Positions 16,841 through 27,900 of a stretch of 64,000 bases of DNA are shown here, one piece after another. Below the pieces are notes generated by a model. It ran no database searches. It was not told the DNA's origin and saw only the letters and a program-made list of their open reading frames with translations. Each line of letters opens with the position of its first letter. The stretch's first letter is position 1. The DNA comes from Kutzneria viridogrisea (GTDB lineage Bacteria > Actinomycetota > Actinomycetes > Mycobacteriales > Pseudonocardiaceae), in contig JACJID010000003.1 of the NCBI GenBank assembly GCA_014138725.1, positions 1 through 64,000 of the forward strand, written 5' to 3'. The position numbers were made by a program, and so were the translations under genes.

Positions 16841-18888
16841 GCGGTGAACACCTCGGCGTTGGGCGAGGCGTTCTCCCGGCGCTCGATCCAGTCCACGACC
16901 GCCTTGACGGCCTGCTCCACCGGGATGCCGTTGAGCTGACTGCCGTCGCGGAACCGGAAGGACACCGCCCCGGACTCCACGTCCTTCTGCCCGGCGACGA
17001 GCATGAACGGCACCTTCTGCATGGTGTGGTTGCGGATCTTCTTCTGCATGCGGTCGTCGGAGGCGTCCACGTCCACCCGGATCCCCCTGGCCCGCAGCGA
17101 CTTGGTCACCTGCTGCAGGTGCTCCACGTGCTCGTCGGCGATCGGGATGCCGACCACCTGCACGGGGGCCAGCCAGGCCGGGAACGCGCCCGCGTAGTGC
17201 TCGGTGAGCACGCCGAAGAACCGCTCGATGGAGCCGAACAGCGCGCGGTGGATCATCACCGGTCGCTGCCGGGAACCGTCACCGGCGGTGTACTCCAGCT
17301 CGAACCGCTCCGGCAGGTTGAAGTCCACCTGGATGGTGGACATCTGCCAGGTGCGGCCCAGCGCGTCCTTGGCCTGCACGGAGATCTTCGGACCATAGAA
17401 CGCGGCCCCGCCCGGGTCCGGCACGAGCTCAAGGCCGGAGTCCAGTGCGGCGGTGCGCAGGGCCTCGGTGGCCTTCTCCCACACCTCGTCGGAGCCGACG
17501 TACTTCTCCTCGTTGCGGGTGGACAGCTCGAGGTAGAAGTCGTCGAGGCCGTAGTCGCGCAGCAGGCCGAGCACGAAGCCCAGCAGCGACTTGAGCTCCT
17601 CCTGCACCTGCTCGGGGGTGCAGAAGATGTGCGCGTCGTCCTGCGTCATGCCGCGCACGCGGGTCAGCCCGTGGATCACACCGGACTTCTCGTACCGGTA
17701 CACGGTGCCGAACTCGAACATGCGCAGCGGCAGCTCGCGGTAGGACCGCCCGCGCGACCGGAAGATCAGGTCGTGGAACGGGCAGTTCATCGGCTTGAGG
17801 TAGTAGTCCTGGCCGGGCTTGCGGACCTTGCCGTCCTCGTCGTACTCCGCGTCCAGGTGCATCGCCGGGTACATGCCGTCGCGGTACCAGTCCAGGTGGC
17901 CGGAGACCTCGAACAGGTTGCCCTTGGTGATGTGCGGGGAGTAGACGAACTCGTAGCCCTCCTCCTCGTGGCGGCGGCGCGAGTAGTCCTCCATGGCCCG
18001 GCGCACGATGCCGCCCCTCGGGTGGAACACCGCCAGACCCGAGCCGATCTCGTCGGGGAAGCTGAACAGGTCCAGCTCGGTGCCCAGCCTGCGGTGGTCG
18101 CGGCGCTCGGCCTCGGCGATCAGCTCCAGGTGCGCGTCCAGCGCCTCCTGCGACTCCCACGCGGTGCCGTAGACCCGTTGCAGCTGCGGGTTCTTCTCGC
18201 TGCCGCGCCAGTACGCCGCGGCGGAGCGCATCAGCTTGAACGCCGGGATGTGCTTGGTGGTGGGCACGTGCGGGCCGCGGCACAGGTCGCCCCAGACCGT
18301 GTCGCCCGAGCGCGGGTCGAGGTTGTCGTAGACGGTCAGCTCACCGCCGCCGACCTCCATCACCTCGGAGGTGTCCACATCGGACTTGATGTCCACCAGT
18401 TCGAGCTTGAACGGCTCGGCGGCCAGCTCGGCCTTGGCCGCGTCCACCGACTCCAGCACGCGCCGGGAGAACCGCTGCGAGCCCTTGATGATCTGCTTCA
18501 TGCGCTTCTCCAGCGCGAGCAGGTCCTCCGGGGTGAACGGGCGGGCCACCTGGAAGTCGTAGTAGAAGCCGTCCCGGATGGGCGGGCCGATGCCCAGCTT
18601 GGCCTCGGGGAACTCCTGCTGCACGGCCTGCGCGAGCACGTGCGCGCAGGAGTGCCGGATCACGCTGCGGCCGTCGTCGGTGTTGGCGGCCACCGCCTCG
18701 ACCTCGGTGTCCACCTCGGGCGCCCAGGACAGGTCGCGCAGGCGGCCCTCGCCGTCGCGCACCACCACGACCGCGTCGGCGCCCTTGCCGGGCAGGCCCG
18801 CCTCACGGACCGCAGTGCCCGCGGTAGTCCCGGCCTGCACCACCACGCGGGGTGCTTGACCTGGGCCTGCGGGACGTGGCTGCGACAC
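16837..18888 (-). CDS. thrS: Threonyl-tRNA synthetase
   Basis: 683 residues. The GTG is preceded by GAAGGAG at five bases, and in-frame sequence further upstream is not part of the gene. An N-terminal TGS domain (about 12-75) is followed by the editing domain with [10 protein letters not shown] and the catalytic class II core with [17 protein letters not shown] and [10 protein letters not shown]. The anticodon-binding domain follows [15 protein letters not shown]. The length fits the family. It attaches threonine to tRNA-Thr. Confidence 0.97.
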   Translation of the reverse strand: MSQPRPAGPGQAPRVVVQAGTTAGTAVREAGLPGKGADAVVVVRDGEGRLRDLSWAPEVDTEVEAVAANTDDGRSVIRHSCAHVLAQAVQQEFPEAKLGIGPPIRDGFYYDFQVARPFTPEDLLALEKRMKQIIKGSQRFSRRVLESVDAAKAELAAEPFKLELVDIKSDVDTSEVMEVGGGELTVYDNLDPRSGDTVWGDLCRGPHVPTTKHIPAFKLMRSAAAYWRGSEKNPQLQRVYGTAWESQEALDAHLELIAEAERRDHRRLGTELDLFSFPDEIGSGLAVFHPRGGIVRRAMEDYSRRRHEEEGYEFVYSPHITKGNLFEVSGHLDWYRDGMYPAMHLDAEYDEDGKVRKPGQDYYLKPMNCPFHDLIFRSRGRSYRELPLRMFEFGTVYRYEKSGVIHGLTRVRGMTQDDAHIFCTPEQVQEELKSLLGFVLGLLRDYGLDDFYLELSTRNEEKYVGSDEVWEKATEALRTAALDSGLELVPDPGGAAFYGPKISVQAKDALGRTWQMSTIQVDFNLPERFELEYTAGDGSRQRPVMIHRALFGSIERFFGVLTEHYAGAFPAWLAPVQVVGIPIADEHVEHLQQVTKSLRARGIRVDVDASDDRMQKKIRNHTMQKVPFMLVAGQKDVESGAVSFRFRDGSQLNGIPVEQAVKAVVDWIERRENASPNAEVFTA

Positions 18889-18929
18889 GGTGACTCCTTC
18901 GACGGGCGTGCTGGCTCTGGCAGTCCATG

Positions 18930-19667
18930 CTATCGAGCAGCGACCAGCCAGTTCGCCGGAGCCCTCGACTCGGCGCACAGCGGCCAGGCCAGCGCGAGCA
19001 CGATCAGCGCCACCGAGCAGCCGGTGGTGGCCAGCACCGGCCCCAGTCGCGGCACGGCGGACTCCACCTCGAACGCCGCGAGCACCACCAGCGGCGGCAC
19101 GAGCAGCGCGATCCAGGCGGTGCGGCGCACCGCGAGCAGCCCGTAGACGGCACCGCACAGCGCGGTCGCGCCCAGCGTGTCGGACAGCCGGTGCCAGCCC
19201 AGCGCCACGGTGCCGCCCGCGACCAGTGCGGCCGCCAGCGCCCCGAGCACGGCGGCGGCCGGTCGCGCCCGGTCGGGCAGCACGACCAGCAGCGCGAGCA
19301 CGATCGCCACCACCGCCGTGACGTGCCCGCTGGGGAAGCTGTTGTGCCCCGCCGCCCGGCTGACGTGCAGCGCGGGCCTGCTCAGCAGGTCCAGCTTGAG
19401 CAGCTGCGAGGCGCCGATCGGCAGCGCGAGCACCCCGGCGGCCGTCAGCGCCAGGGCTGGCCGCCTGCGCAGCAGCGCGATGCCCAGCACGACCACGGCG
19501 CCCAGGCCGATCAGTACCGGGCTGGCCGCGCCCAGTGCGCCCGCACTGTCGGGCACGAGGTCGGCGAGCACGAGGTTCTCGGCCCGCTGGCCGGGGTAGG
19601 TCCGCACGAAGAGCAGGTAGCTCAGCACGCAGGCGAGCAGGCCGCCCGCGCAGGTCATCAGCCGCAT
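18930..19667 (-). CDS. PAP2-superfamily membrane phosphatase
   Basis: 245 residues with about six hydrophobic helices. Phosphatase motifs: KLDLLSRP for the first, [11 protein letters not shown] for the second, and [11 protein letters not shown] for the third (catalytic His and Asp). This is the type-2 phosphatidic acid phosphatase or undecaprenyl-diphosphate phosphatase superfamily, acting at the outer membrane face. It ends 41 bp before thrS and may be cotranscribed with it. The exact lipid substrate cannot be told. Confidence 0.85.
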   Translation of the reverse strand: MRLMTCAGGLLACVLSYLLFVRTYPGQRAENLVLADLVPDSAGALGAASPVLIGLGAVVVLGIALLRRRPALALTAAGVLALPIGASQLLKLDLLSRPALHVSRAAGHNSFPSGHVTAVVAIVLALLVVLPDRARPAAAVLGALAAALVAGGTVALGWHRLSDTLGATALCGAVYGLLAVRRTAWIALLVPPLVVLAAFEVESAVPRLGPVLATTGCSVALIVLALAWPLCAESRAPANWLVAAR

Positions 19668-19782
19668 GGGGCCAGGCTCGGCGGGGTTCGTGCGAGCACT
19701 GTGCCCAGAAGGTCATGGTTTCGCTACAAATCCGACAGGTCGCCCTCAGCGGACACACAGCCAGTACGCACAACCTTGAGTC

Positions 19783-20133
19783 ATGTCCGAGGAGAACACC
19801 CCCAAGCCAGAACCGCAGCCAGGGCCGGAGCAGCCCGAACAGGCGGTCCACACCGAGCAGCCCGCACCCCAGCCGGAACCGCCGCTGGCCCCGCCGCCCA
19901 CCTACTACCAGCAGCCCGCGTACGCCCAGCAGCCCAAGCCGCCGGGCGGGTTCCAGCGCTTCGTGGGGCACCGCGCCACGCAGCTCGTCGCGGCCCTGGT
20001 GCTGGGCCTGGTCGTCGGCGGGGGCACGGTGGCCGCGTTCACCCACCACGCCGGACCGGCCGGTGTGGAGCGCGGGCACTTCCGCGACGGCGGCGGCCAG
20101 CGCCAGTTCCCCCGAGGCGGCTACGGCAACTGA
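19783..20133 (+). CDS. Small Pro/Gln-rich single-pass membrane protein
   Basis: 116 residues. The N-terminal about 60 residues are Pro, Glu and Gln rich (QPGPEQPEQ ... [16 protein letters not shown]), then one membrane helix at about 68-90 ([20 protein letters not shown]), and a short Gly-rich exterior tail. Its start is divergent from the PAP2 gene. The architecture recalls the N-terminus of the HtrA-like protease 1.4 kb downstream, without the protease domain. Function unknown. Confidence 0.7.
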   Translation: MSEENTPKPEPQPGPEQPEQAVHTEQPAPQPEPPLAPPPTYYQQPAYAQQPKPPGGFQRFVGHRATQLVAALVLGLVVGGGTVAAFTHHAGPAGVERGHFRDGGGQRQFPRGGYGN

Positions 20134-20157
20134 GACCGGGTGCTGGATGATCGCTGG

Positions 20158-21150
20158 ATGACGGTTTCCGGAACGGTGCGGATCGGGGTGCTGGGCGCGG
20201 CGCGCATCGCCCCACAGGCGGTGATCGCGCCCGCCCGCGCGTCGGCGGAGGCCTCGGTGGTCGCGGTCGCCGCCAGGGACGCCGAGCGGGCCGCCGCCTT
20301 CGCCGCCCGCCACGGTGTGCCGAAGGTGCACGCCAGCTACGAGGACCTGCTGGCCGACCCCGACATAACGGCGATCTACAACCCGCTGCCCAACGGGCTG
20401 CACGCGCCGTGGACCTTCGCGGCGTTGCAGGCGGGCAAGCACGTGCTGTGCGAGAAGCCGTTCACGGCCAACGCCTCCGAGGCCGAGGCCGTCGCCGAGG
20501 CCGCGCAGCGCTCCGGCCTGGTCGTGATGGAGGCCTTCCACTACCGCTACCACCCGGTGGCCCGGCGCATGGCCGAGATCGTGGCCAGCGGGGAACTCGG
20601 CGAGCTGCGGCACGTGCGGACCTCGGTGTGCTTCCCGCTGCCACGCTTCTCCGACATCCGCTACCGCTACGACCTGGCCGGTGGCGCCATGATGGACGCG
20701 GGCTGCTACGCCGCGCACATGGCGCGGCTGCTCGGCGGTGAGCCGGAGGTGGTGTCGGCCAGGGCGAAGCTGCGCGGCCCACAGGTGGACCGGGCGATGA
20801 CCGCCGAACTGCGCTTCCCCGAGGGGCACACCGGCACGGTGACGGCCTCGATGTGGTCCTCGGACCTGCTGCGGATCTCCGCGCGGGCGGTCGGCTCGCT
20901 GGGTGAGCTGCGGGTGGTCAACCCGCTCGTGCCGCAGCTGTGGCACCGGATCACCGTGCGCACCGCGCGGGGCCGCCGGGTGGAGCGGCTGGACCGCCGC
21001 CCCAGCTACAGCTACCAGCTCGACGCGTTCTGCGACGCCGTGCTGCGCGGGCAGCCCACCCTGACCCCGCCCAGCGATGCCGTGGCCACCATGAAGGTGA
21101 TCGACGCCGTGTACCTGGCCGCCGGGCTCAGGCCGCGCGGGCTGGACTGA
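20158..21150 (+). CDS. Gfo/Idh/MocA family oxidoreductase
   Basis: 330 residues from [13 protein letters not shown]; a GTG six codons upstream (20140) is an alternative. Rossmann motif GVLGAARIA binds NAD(P). CEKPFTAN holds the conserved EKP lysine. [20 protein letters not shown] carries the catalytic-region DxGCY signature. Probably a dehydrogenase acting on a sugar, inositol or diol; the closest named group by motif is trans-1,2-dihydrobenzenediol/D-xylose dehydrogenase-like, but the substrate is unknown. Confidence 0.88.
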   Translation: MTVSGTVRIGVLGAARIAPQAVIAPARASAEASVVAVAARDAERAAAFAARHGVPKVHASYEDLLADPDITAIYNPLPNGLHAPWTFAALQAGKHVLCEKPFTANASEAEAVAEAAQRSGLVVMEAFHYRYHPVARRMAEIVASGELGELRHVRTSVCFPLPRFSDIRYRYDLAGGAMMDAGCYAAHMARLLGGEPEVVSARAKLRGPQVDRAMTAELRFPEGHTGTVTASMWSSDLLRISARAVGSLGELRVVNPLVPQLWHRITVRTARGRRVERLDRRPSYSYQLDAFCDAVLRGQPTLTPPSDAVATMKVIDAVYLAAGLRPRGLD

Positions 21151-21213
21151 TTTCTTGGGTGGTCCATGGCAACGCCTCAGGTTGTTCTCATGTAGCGGCG
21201 CCACAGTTGGACC

Positions 21214-22128
21214 ATGACCGAGACCCCGCAGTTCCACGGCAGCGACACCCCCACCCCGCCCACGGGATTCCCGAACCCGCTGTTCGTGCAGCAGCAGGTT
21301 CCCCAACAGCAGCCGCCGCCAGCCCGCAAACCGCGCCGCGGCATGGCGCTGGTCGCGGCGGCGGCCGTCGCCGCCGCGCTGGTCGGCGGCACGGCCGGTG
21401 CCGTGTACACCAGCACCTCGCTGGCGTCGCCGGGCAGCTCCATCAGCTCGTCGGACTCCGGCGGCGCCACCGCGACCCCGGCCAGCAACCAGAACTCCGG
21501 CACGGTCAGCTCGGTGGCCGCCGCTGGCCTGCCCTCCGTGGTGCAGATCCAGACCCAGAACGAGATCGGCTCGGGCGTGGTCATCAGCTCCGACGGCCAG
21601 ATCCTGACCAACAACCACGTCGTGGCCGGGGCCGGCACCGTCAAGGTGACCTTCAACGACGGCAGCAGCGCCACCGGCACGGTGCTGGGCACCGACCCGA
21701 CCACCGACCTGGCCGTGGTCAAGGTGTCGGGCAAGTCCGGGCTCAAGGTCGCCGCGCTGGGCGACTCCTCGCAGGTCAAGGTGGGCGACAAGGTGGTGGC
21801 CATCGGCTCGCCCGAGGGCCTGCAGGGCACCGTGACCTCCGGCATCGTCAGCGCCCTCAACCGCACCGTCACCGCCTCGGACAACCAGAGCGGCGGCTCC
21901 CCGTACACCCGCAGCGGCAACTCGAAGACCACCTACAAGGGCATGATCCAGACCGATGCCTCGATCAACCCCGGCAACTCCGGCGGCGCCCTGTTCAACA
22001 TGCAGGGCCAGGTGATCGGCATCAACTCGGTGATCTACGCGCCCAGCGGCGGCAGCGCGGGCCTCGGCTTCGCGATCCCGATCAACCAGGCCAAGGAGAT
22101 CGCCAAGCAGCTGGTGGCCGGCAACTGA
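21214..22128 (+). CDS. HtrA-like trypsin-family serine protease, membrane anchored, no PDZ
   Basis: 304 residues. A Pro/Gln-rich cytoplasmic start, one membrane helix (about 44-65) and a Ser/Thr/Gly linker lead to the protease domain. The catalytic triad is visible: His in LTNNHVV, Asp in TTDLAVVKV and Ser in NPGNSGGAL. The protein stops after [15 protein letters not shown], so the usual C-terminal PDZ domain is absent. It likely performs extracytoplasmic quality control. A perfect hairpin follows 18 bp after the stop. Confidence 0.92.
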   Translation: MTETPQFHGSDTPTPPTGFPNPLFVQQQVPQQQPPPARKPRRGMALVAAAAVAAALVGGTAGAVYTSTSLASPGSSISSSDSGGATATPASNQNSGTVSSVAAAGLPSVVQIQTQNEIGSGVVISSDGQILTNNHVVAGAGTVKVTFNDGSSATGTVLGTDPTTDLAVVKVSGKSGLKVAALGDSSQVKVGDKVVAIGSPEGLQGTVTSGIVSALNRTVTASDNQSGGSPYTRSGNSKTTYKGMIQTDASINPGNSGGALFNMQGQVIGINSVIYAPSGGSAGLGFAIPINQAKEIAKQLVAGN

Positions 22129-22146
22129 GCCACGACCGACGGGGTC

Positions 22147-22203
22147 ATGTCATGAAGGTGCCGTTCGAGACACTAGATGTCTCGAACGGCACCTTCATGA
22201 CAT
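22147..22203. terminator. Perfect 26-bp hairpin between convergent genes
   Basis: Arms 22147-22172 and 22178-22203 are exact reverse complements around ctaga; the arm includes CATGAAGGTGCCGTTC. It lies midway between the htrA-like stop and the stop of the DUF4232 gene, so a bidirectional terminator role is likely, although there is no U-tract. It is the best copy of a family also seen near 1.6 kb and 48.8 kb. Confidence 0.6.
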
Positions 22204-22215
22204 CTCACGGGCAGG

Positions 22216-22773
22216 TCACGCGGTGGGCGCGGTGCCCTGGGTCATGGCGCCGACGTCGATGGTGTGGCTGACGGAGTCGGCGTCGACGGCACCGAGGTCC
22301 CACGGCAGGTCGATGTTCGGGTTGATGTAGTCGCCGTGCATGTTGTACTCACTGGGGGCGGCGAAGCTGACCGCGTTGGGGGTCTGCTGCCCGTCGGTGG
22401 GCTCGATGCTGGTCCAGTGCAGCGGGACGTAGGCCGAGGAGCCGTCGCTCAGCGCCACCGAGCGCGCGTCGGCCGGGGCCTGGTCGTTGACCAGCACGTT
22501 GTGCGCGCCGATGAGCTTCACATCCAGCTTGCCGGGCAGGGTGCAGCGCTCACCGGGGTTGGCGGTGAACTGGATCGCCGCGTAGCGGTTGCCCATGCCC
22601 GCACCGCCGTAGACGAGCTTGCTGGTGAACTGGTTCGAGGTGCAGGGGAAGACGCTCGGTACGTCCGGGGTAGCGGCAGCAGCGGTGCCCGCGACGAGCG
22701 TGGAGGCACCGGCGGCGGCACCGGCCACGGCGAGAGCGAGAGCGGTGCTGCGGAGCGTGGTGCGAACGGTCAT
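22216..22773 (-). CDS. Secreted DUF4232-like protein
   Basis: Start chosen at MTVRTTLRSTALALAVAG, with AAAGGGG upstream. 185 residues with an N-terminal signal peptide ending near AGTAAAA. The mature part (FPCTSNQFTSKLVYGGAGMGNRYA ... FTANPGERCTLPG) matches the two-Cys beta-sandwich pattern of actinobacterial DUF4232 exported proteins. Function unknown. Confidence 0.75.
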   Translation of the reverse strand: MTVRTTLRSTALALAVAGAAAGASTLVAGTAAAATPDVPSVFPCTSNQFTSKLVYGGAGMGNRYAAIQFTANPGERCTLPGKLDVKLIGAHNVLVNDQAPADARSVALSDGSSAYVPLHWTSIEPTDGQQTPNAVSFAAPSEYNMHGDYINPNIDLPWDLGAVDADSVSHTIDVGAMTQGTAPTA

Positions 22774-23146
22774 GGTCGTACCCCTTTCTACGTGCACGGG
22801 CAGGCTCTCCACCCGTTGACAGGAAATCGAATGGTGTTCTGCTCACTTCGATTGCCCTCAACCGGAAAGACGTTCACGACGGCAGCACGATGCTTTCCTG
22901 TGGCCTCATACACTTCAAGGCAACCTGACGGTGCCTCACACGTCACAGGCAAGGATGGCGTTGGGACACAGAAAAGCGCCGGAATACCCGCAGCGGCATG
23001 CCGGTAAACCGCGAATTCCCAAGACGGGCACCAACGGGCAGCGCAGCGCCGAATTCCCGGGCAATGATCAACCTGTCGACGTCATCGGTTCCGGGCACCA
23101 CTGCCGCCGTCGACGGCGTCCTTGCCAACCTCTGACACCGGCCCGG
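22774..23146. other. 373-bp gene-free region of lower GC
   Basis: Upstream region of the DUF4232 gene. It is visibly less GC-rich than the rest of the window and no frame shows the local codon bias. It likely carries the promoter of the secreted protein; no clear operator, RNA gene or terminator was recognised. Confidence 0.4.
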
Positions 23147-23908
23147 CTACTGGCCCGCTCCCGCGAAGTACGCGCCCGGCGTGACCCCGGTCGCCCGGCG
23201 GAACGCGGCGACGAAGGCGCTGGGCGTGGCGTAACCGACCCGGTGCGCCACGACGGACACCGGCAGCCCGTCGGCCAGCAGGGGCAGGGCGGCCCGCAGG
23301 CGGAGCTGGGTGCGCCAGCGGCCGAAGGTCAGCCCGGTCTCGGCGAGGAAGATCCGCGCGAGGGTCCGGCCGCTGGCACCGACCTGTCGGCCCCACTCGG
23401 CCAGTTCACGACCGTCGGCGGGATCGGTCTCCAGCTCGCGCTGGATCCGCACGGCGCGGGCTTCGCGTGGTTCGGGCACCTCGATCGTGGCCACGGGCAT
23501 GGGGTGCAGCAGGTCGAACACCACGGCGTCGGCGCGGGCGCGGGCGTCCTCGGGCAGTTCGGGGCGGGCCAGGTGGCGGATCAGCTCACCGAGCAGCCCG
23601 CCGACGGCCACCACGGTCGGCTCGGTCCACCGCAGCGGGCAGGTCCGCGGGGCGAAGTACAGGCTGCGCATGGTCGCCAGGCTGGCCGCCGCCGTGCGGT
23701 GCCGCACCCCGGCCGGGATCCACAGCGCCCGGCTGGGCGGCAGCAGCCACGCGGCCTCGCCGATGTGCACGGTCAGCATGCCGCTGGCGGCCCAGGCGAA
23801 CTGGTGCATCGGGTGCTCGTGCCAGTCGAAGACCTCACCGCGCGGCATGGTCAGGGCGGCGATCACGATCGCCCCGGGCACGGAGATGACTTGTCCTTCT
23901 GGCGACAT
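23147..23908 (-). CDS. AraC-family regulator with N-terminal cupin
   Basis: 253 residues. The cupin sensor region includes FDWHEHPMHQFAWAASGML and LWIPAGVRHR. The C-terminal AraC HTH pair is VGASGRTLARIFLAETGLTF and VSVVAHRVGYATPSAFVAAF. It is divergent from the methyltransferase gene, 55 bp apart, which may be its target. The effector is unknown. Confidence 0.9.
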   Translation of the reverse strand: MSPEGQVISVPGAIVIAALTMPRGEVFDWHEHPMHQFAWAASGMLTVHIGEAAWLLPPSRALWIPAGVRHRTAAASLATMRSLYFAPRTCPLRWTEPTVVAVGGLLGELIRHLARPELPEDARARADAVVFDLLHPMPVATIEVPEPREARAVRIQRELETDPADGRELAEWGRQVGASGRTLARIFLAETGLTFGRWRTQLRLRAALPLLADGLPVSVVAHRVGYATPSAFVAAFRRATGVTPGAYFAGAGQ

Positions 23909-23963
23909 CAGTTGTCACTCTACTCTGTGGCGGCCACCCCACCGGCTCCCTAACGTCAGTGCC

Positions 23964-24542
23964 ATGCCGATGAACCTGGTCCACCGCAAACTGTGCAGTT
24001 CTCAGTACTGGGCACGGGCCGTGGAGAAACACGGCATGCCGTGGGCACTGGACGGGGTGCCGCTCGGCGCGCACGTACTGGAGATCGGCCCGGGTTTCGG
24101 CGCCACCACAAGGGTTCTGCGCAAGCGGGTGGCCAGGTTGACCGCCGTGGAGGTGGACGAGGCCTCCACCGAGCAGCTGCGCGCGGAGTTCGGCGACACC
24201 GTGCGCGTGCTGCACGGGGACGGCGCCGACCTGCCGTTGCCGGACAACGAGTTCGACTCCGTCGTGTGCTTCACGATGTTGCACCACGTGCCCTCGCCCG
24301 CGCTTCAGGACAGGCTGTTCGCCGAGGCCCAGCGCGTGCTGCGGCCCGGCGGGGTGTTCGCCGGTTCGGACAGCCGCACCAGCTTCCTGTTCCGCCAGCT
24401 GCACCGGGGCGACACGATGGTCATGGTGGAGCCCGGCGGGCTGCCCGACCGGCTGCTCTCCGCCGGGTTCGAGGGTGTGTCCGTGCTGGCCAAGCCGGGC
24501 GCGTTCCGATTCAGCGCGCGCAAACCAGATAGTACGCTGTAG
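23964..24542 (+). CDS. Class I SAM-dependent methyltransferase
   Basis: 192 residues from MPMNLVHRKLCSSQYWARAV. Motif I VLEIGPGFGATTRVL binds SAM; the acidic residue follows in TAVEVDEA; CFTMLHHV and QRVLRPGGVFAGSD are motifs IV and VI. It belongs to the Methyltransf_11 type group and the substrate is unknown. The stop codon lies inside the palindromic operator of the downstream MarR gene. Confidence 0.88.
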   Translation: MPMNLVHRKLCSSQYWARAVEKHGMPWALDGVPLGAHVLEIGPGFGATTRVLRKRVARLTAVEVDEASTEQLRAEFGDTVRVLHGDGADLPLPDNEFDSVVCFTMLHHVPSPALQDRLFAEAQRVLRPGGVFAGSDSRTSFLFRQLHRGDTMVMVEPGGLPDRLLSAGFEGVSVLAKPGAFRFSARKPDSTL

Positions 24543-24551
24543 CGTACTATC
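24528..24551. promoter_or_regulatory. 24-bp palindromic operator for the MarR-exporter operon
   Basis: GATAGTACGCT (24528-24538) and AGCGTACTATC (24541-24551) are exact inverted arms with a 2-bp centre. The site overlaps the methyltransferase stop and ends two bases before the MarR GTG. It replaces any ribosome-binding site there, so transcription may start within it and give a leaderless message. Autorepression by the adjacent MarR is likely. Confidence 0.75.
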
Positions 24552-24553
24552 CC

Positions 24554-24976
24554 GTGGCGCGGGACGAGTCGGTACGTCAGATCAGATCAGCGGTGGTGCG
24601 GCTGGCGCGGCGCCTGCGGGCGGAGCGGCCCGCCGACGCGCTGTCCGGGACGAAGATCAGCGTGCTGGCCGCGCTGCTGCGCAACGGGGCGCTCAGCGCG
24701 GGTGACCTGGCCCAGTTGGAGCGGTTGCAGCCGCAGTCGCTGACCCGCGTGCTGGCCTCGTTGCAGGCGGACGGCCTGGTGTCACGGGGCCGCGACCCGC
24801 TGGACCGCAGGCAGTCGGTCATCGGGCTGACCGAGGCGGGGCTGGCCGCGCTCTCGGCTGACATGCAGGCCCGGGAGCGCTGGCTGGCCAAGGCGATGGA
24901 CGTGGAGCTCAGCCAGGACGAACGCGCGCTGCTGGCCAGGGCGGCCGAACTGATGGACCGGCTGGCCGATGGCTGA
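24554..24976 (+). CDS. MarR-family regulator of the adjacent ABC exporter
   Basis: 140 residues. Winged helix: LSAGDLAQLERLQPQSLTRV then LVSRGRDPLDRRQSVIGLTEAG (wing with the conserved DxRR). The GTG sits immediately after a perfect palindrome. The stop overlaps the ABC exporter start (24969-24976), so regulator and pump are made together. It most likely derepresses the pump on binding a drug-like ligand. Confidence 0.9.
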   Translation: MARDESVRQIRSAVVRLARRLRAERPADALSGTKISVLAALLRNGALSAGDLAQLERLQPQSLTRVLASLQADGLVSRGRDPLDRRQSVIGLTEAGLAALSADMQARERWLAKAMDVELSQDERALLARAAELMDRLADG

Positions 24977-27900
24977 GCCCCGCACCGGCTGGGTGCGCCG
25001 GATCCTGCCGCTGCTGCGCGAACGCCGGACCAGCCTCGCGCTGACCTTCGGTGCGGCCGTGCTCGGCGCGCTGCTGGCCGCCGCCACGCCGATCATCGAA
25101 CGACACCTGGTCGACGAGGTGATCGTCGCGCACCGTTCGCCGCTGGCGCCCTGGCTCGGCGCACTGGTGCTGATCGGCGTGCTGACCTTCTTCGCCTCGC
25201 GGACCCGTCGCTACCACGCGGCCAAGGTGGTGCTGGAGGTCCAGTACCACGTGCGCAACGCGGTGCACGAGCAGTTGCAGCGCCTGGACGTGGCCAGTCA
25301 CCAGGCGATGCCCACCGGGCAGTTGGTCTCCCGCATCACCTCCGACGCTGGCGTGATGGTCCGGGTGCTGTCCTACCTGCCCTCGTTGAGCAGCAACGTG
25401 TTGCTCATGATCGTCTCGTTCGTGGTCATGCTGGTGCTCTCCCCGCTGCCCGCCATGATCAGCGTACTGGTGGTGCCCGCACTGGTGTTCGTGGTGCACC
25501 GCATGAGGTTGCGCGTTCGACCGGCCACTTGGGACAGTCAGCAGCGGTCCGCCGAGGTGGTGCAGGCCGTCACGCAGACCGTGTCGGGGATCCGCGTGGT
25601 CAAGGCGTTCGGCCAGGAACAGCGCGAACTGGAGCGATTCCTGGAAGCGAGCCAGCACCTGTACGGATCACGCATCCGCACCGTGCGGTTGCAGGCCCGC
25701 TACCAGCCGCTGCTACAGGCGATCCCGGCGGTCGGGCAGGTGCTGCTACTCGGGCTGGGCGGCTGGCTCACGCTGCACCAGCAGATCACCATCGGCACGT
25801 TCCTGGCCTTCGCCACCTACCTGGCGCAGTTGATCGGCCCCGCGCAGATGTTCGCCGCGATGATCAGCGCCACGCAGCGCGCGGGCATCTCCGCCGGAAG
25901 GATCTTCGACCTGCTCGACTCGGTGCCCGCGGTGGTGGACAGGCCGGACGCGGAACCCCTGCCGCCACTGGCGGGCGAGGTCGAGCTGGACGGGGTGCGG
26001 TTCGGCTACCTGTCCAGCGAACCGGTGCTGGACGGGTTCAGCCTGCGCGTCAGGCCAGGCGAAACCGTTGCGCTGGTCGGCACTTCCGGTTCCGGCAAGT
26101 CCACAGTGGCCATGATGCTGGCGCGCTTCCACGACACTCAGGCCGGAACCGTGCGCGTGGACGGCGTCGACGTTCGTGACGTCACGGTCGATTCCTTGCG
26201 CAGCCAGGTCGGCATGGTGTTCGAGGAGAGCTTCTTGTTCTCTGACACGGTGGCCGCCAATATCGGCTATGGCCGCCCTGACGCCAGCGAGTCGGAGGTC
26301 GAACAGGCCGCCAAAGCCGCCGAGGCACACCAGTTCATCAGCGAGCTGCCGCAGGGCTACCAGACGCTGGTCGGCGAGCGCGGCATCACCCTGTCAGGCG
26401 GACAGCGGCAGCGGATCGCGCTGGCCAGAGCACTGCTGACGGACCCGCGCATCCTCGTGCTCGACGACGCCACCAGCGCCGTGGACGCGAAGGTGGAGGA
26501 GGGCATCCACGCCACGCTGCGCGAGGTCATGCGGCACCGGACCACGATCCTGGTGGCACACCGCAGGTCCACGCTCCGGCTGGCCGACCGCATCGCGGTG
26601 GTGGATCAGGGCCGTGTCGTCGACGAGGGCAGTCACGAGGGGCTGATGGCGCGCAGCCCGCTCTACAGGCGGCTGCTCTCCGGCACCAGCGAGGACTACG
26701 AACTTCTGTCCGAAGTGGACGAAACCCCGGATTCCGCTTGGCAGAGTGATGTCGAGGGCGCCAAGCGCAAGCGTCTGTCCATCATGGAGTCGCCGCCGGA
26801 GATGCTGGCCGGTGCGGCGAAGCTGCCGCCCGCCGACGACCGCGCCGAGATCGACATGACCGACCTGGCCATCGGCCGGTTCTCCTTCCGCGCCTTCGTC
26901 TGGCAGCACCGGGGCGCACTGGCGCTCGGCCTGCTGCTGGTGCTGCTGGACACGGCGGCCACCGTGGCGGGCCCGTACCTGTCCCGCGAGGGCATCGACA
27001 ACGGCGTGCTGTCCGGCTCCGCGCCAGCACTCTTCCTGTCCACGGCGCTGTTCCTCGGCGCGGTCCTGGTCGACCTGGTGGTGTCCGTCGCCTCCACCCT
27101 GGTCACCGGCAGGACCGGGGAACGCCTGCTGCTGACGATCAAGGTCCGGGTGTTCCGGCACCTGCTGCGGCTGCCGATCTCCTTCTACGACAGGGAGATG
27201 ACCGGTCAGGTCATGACCCGCATGACCACCGACGTGGACGCGTTCTCCGCCCTGTTGCAGAACGGCTTGCTCAACGCGGCGGCCAGCGTGCTGACCTTCG
27301 TCGGCATCGCCGTGGCCATGTCGCTGATGAACGTGCAGCTGACCCTGGTCGCCTCGGCGGTGCTGATCCCGTTGCTGCTGGCCACCACCGTGTTCCGCCG
27401 CAGGACCAAGCACAGCTACGTGGCCGCCCGCGAGCGCATCTCCGACGTGAACGCAAGCCTCCAGGAGAGCCTGTCGGGCATCCGCGAGTCGCAGGCGCTG
27501 GGACAGCAGGGCCGCAGGCAGGGCCAGTTCAAGCGGCTCACCCGCGGCTACCTGGACGCCAGGATGGCCGCGCAGCGACTGATCGCCACGTACTTCCCGT
27601 TCCTGGAGTTCCTGTCCGACCTGGCCGCAGCACTGGTGCTCGGCGCGGGCTACGTGCTGATCGGATCCGGGCAGCTGACCGCGGGTGAGCTGATCGCGTT
27701 CCTGCTCTACCTCGGCCTGTTCTTCTCCCCCGTCCAACAGCTGTCGGGCGTGTTCGACGACTGGCAGCAGGCCAAGGTCTCACTGGTCCGGATCAACGAG
27801 CTGCTCACCGAACAGGACCTCACCCCGCCCGCTGACAAGCCGATCACCCTCGGCCGTCCGCGCGGAGAACTGGCCATGCGTGGCGTGCACTTCACCTACC

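Noticed and set aside
19000-21618. Long minus-strand frame that runs in phase upstream of thrS
   Set aside because: It is antisense to the PAP2-free part, the Gfo/Idh/MocA and protease genes, is low-complexity Gln/Arg/Gly, and thrS has a clear GTG with GAAGGAG at 18888.
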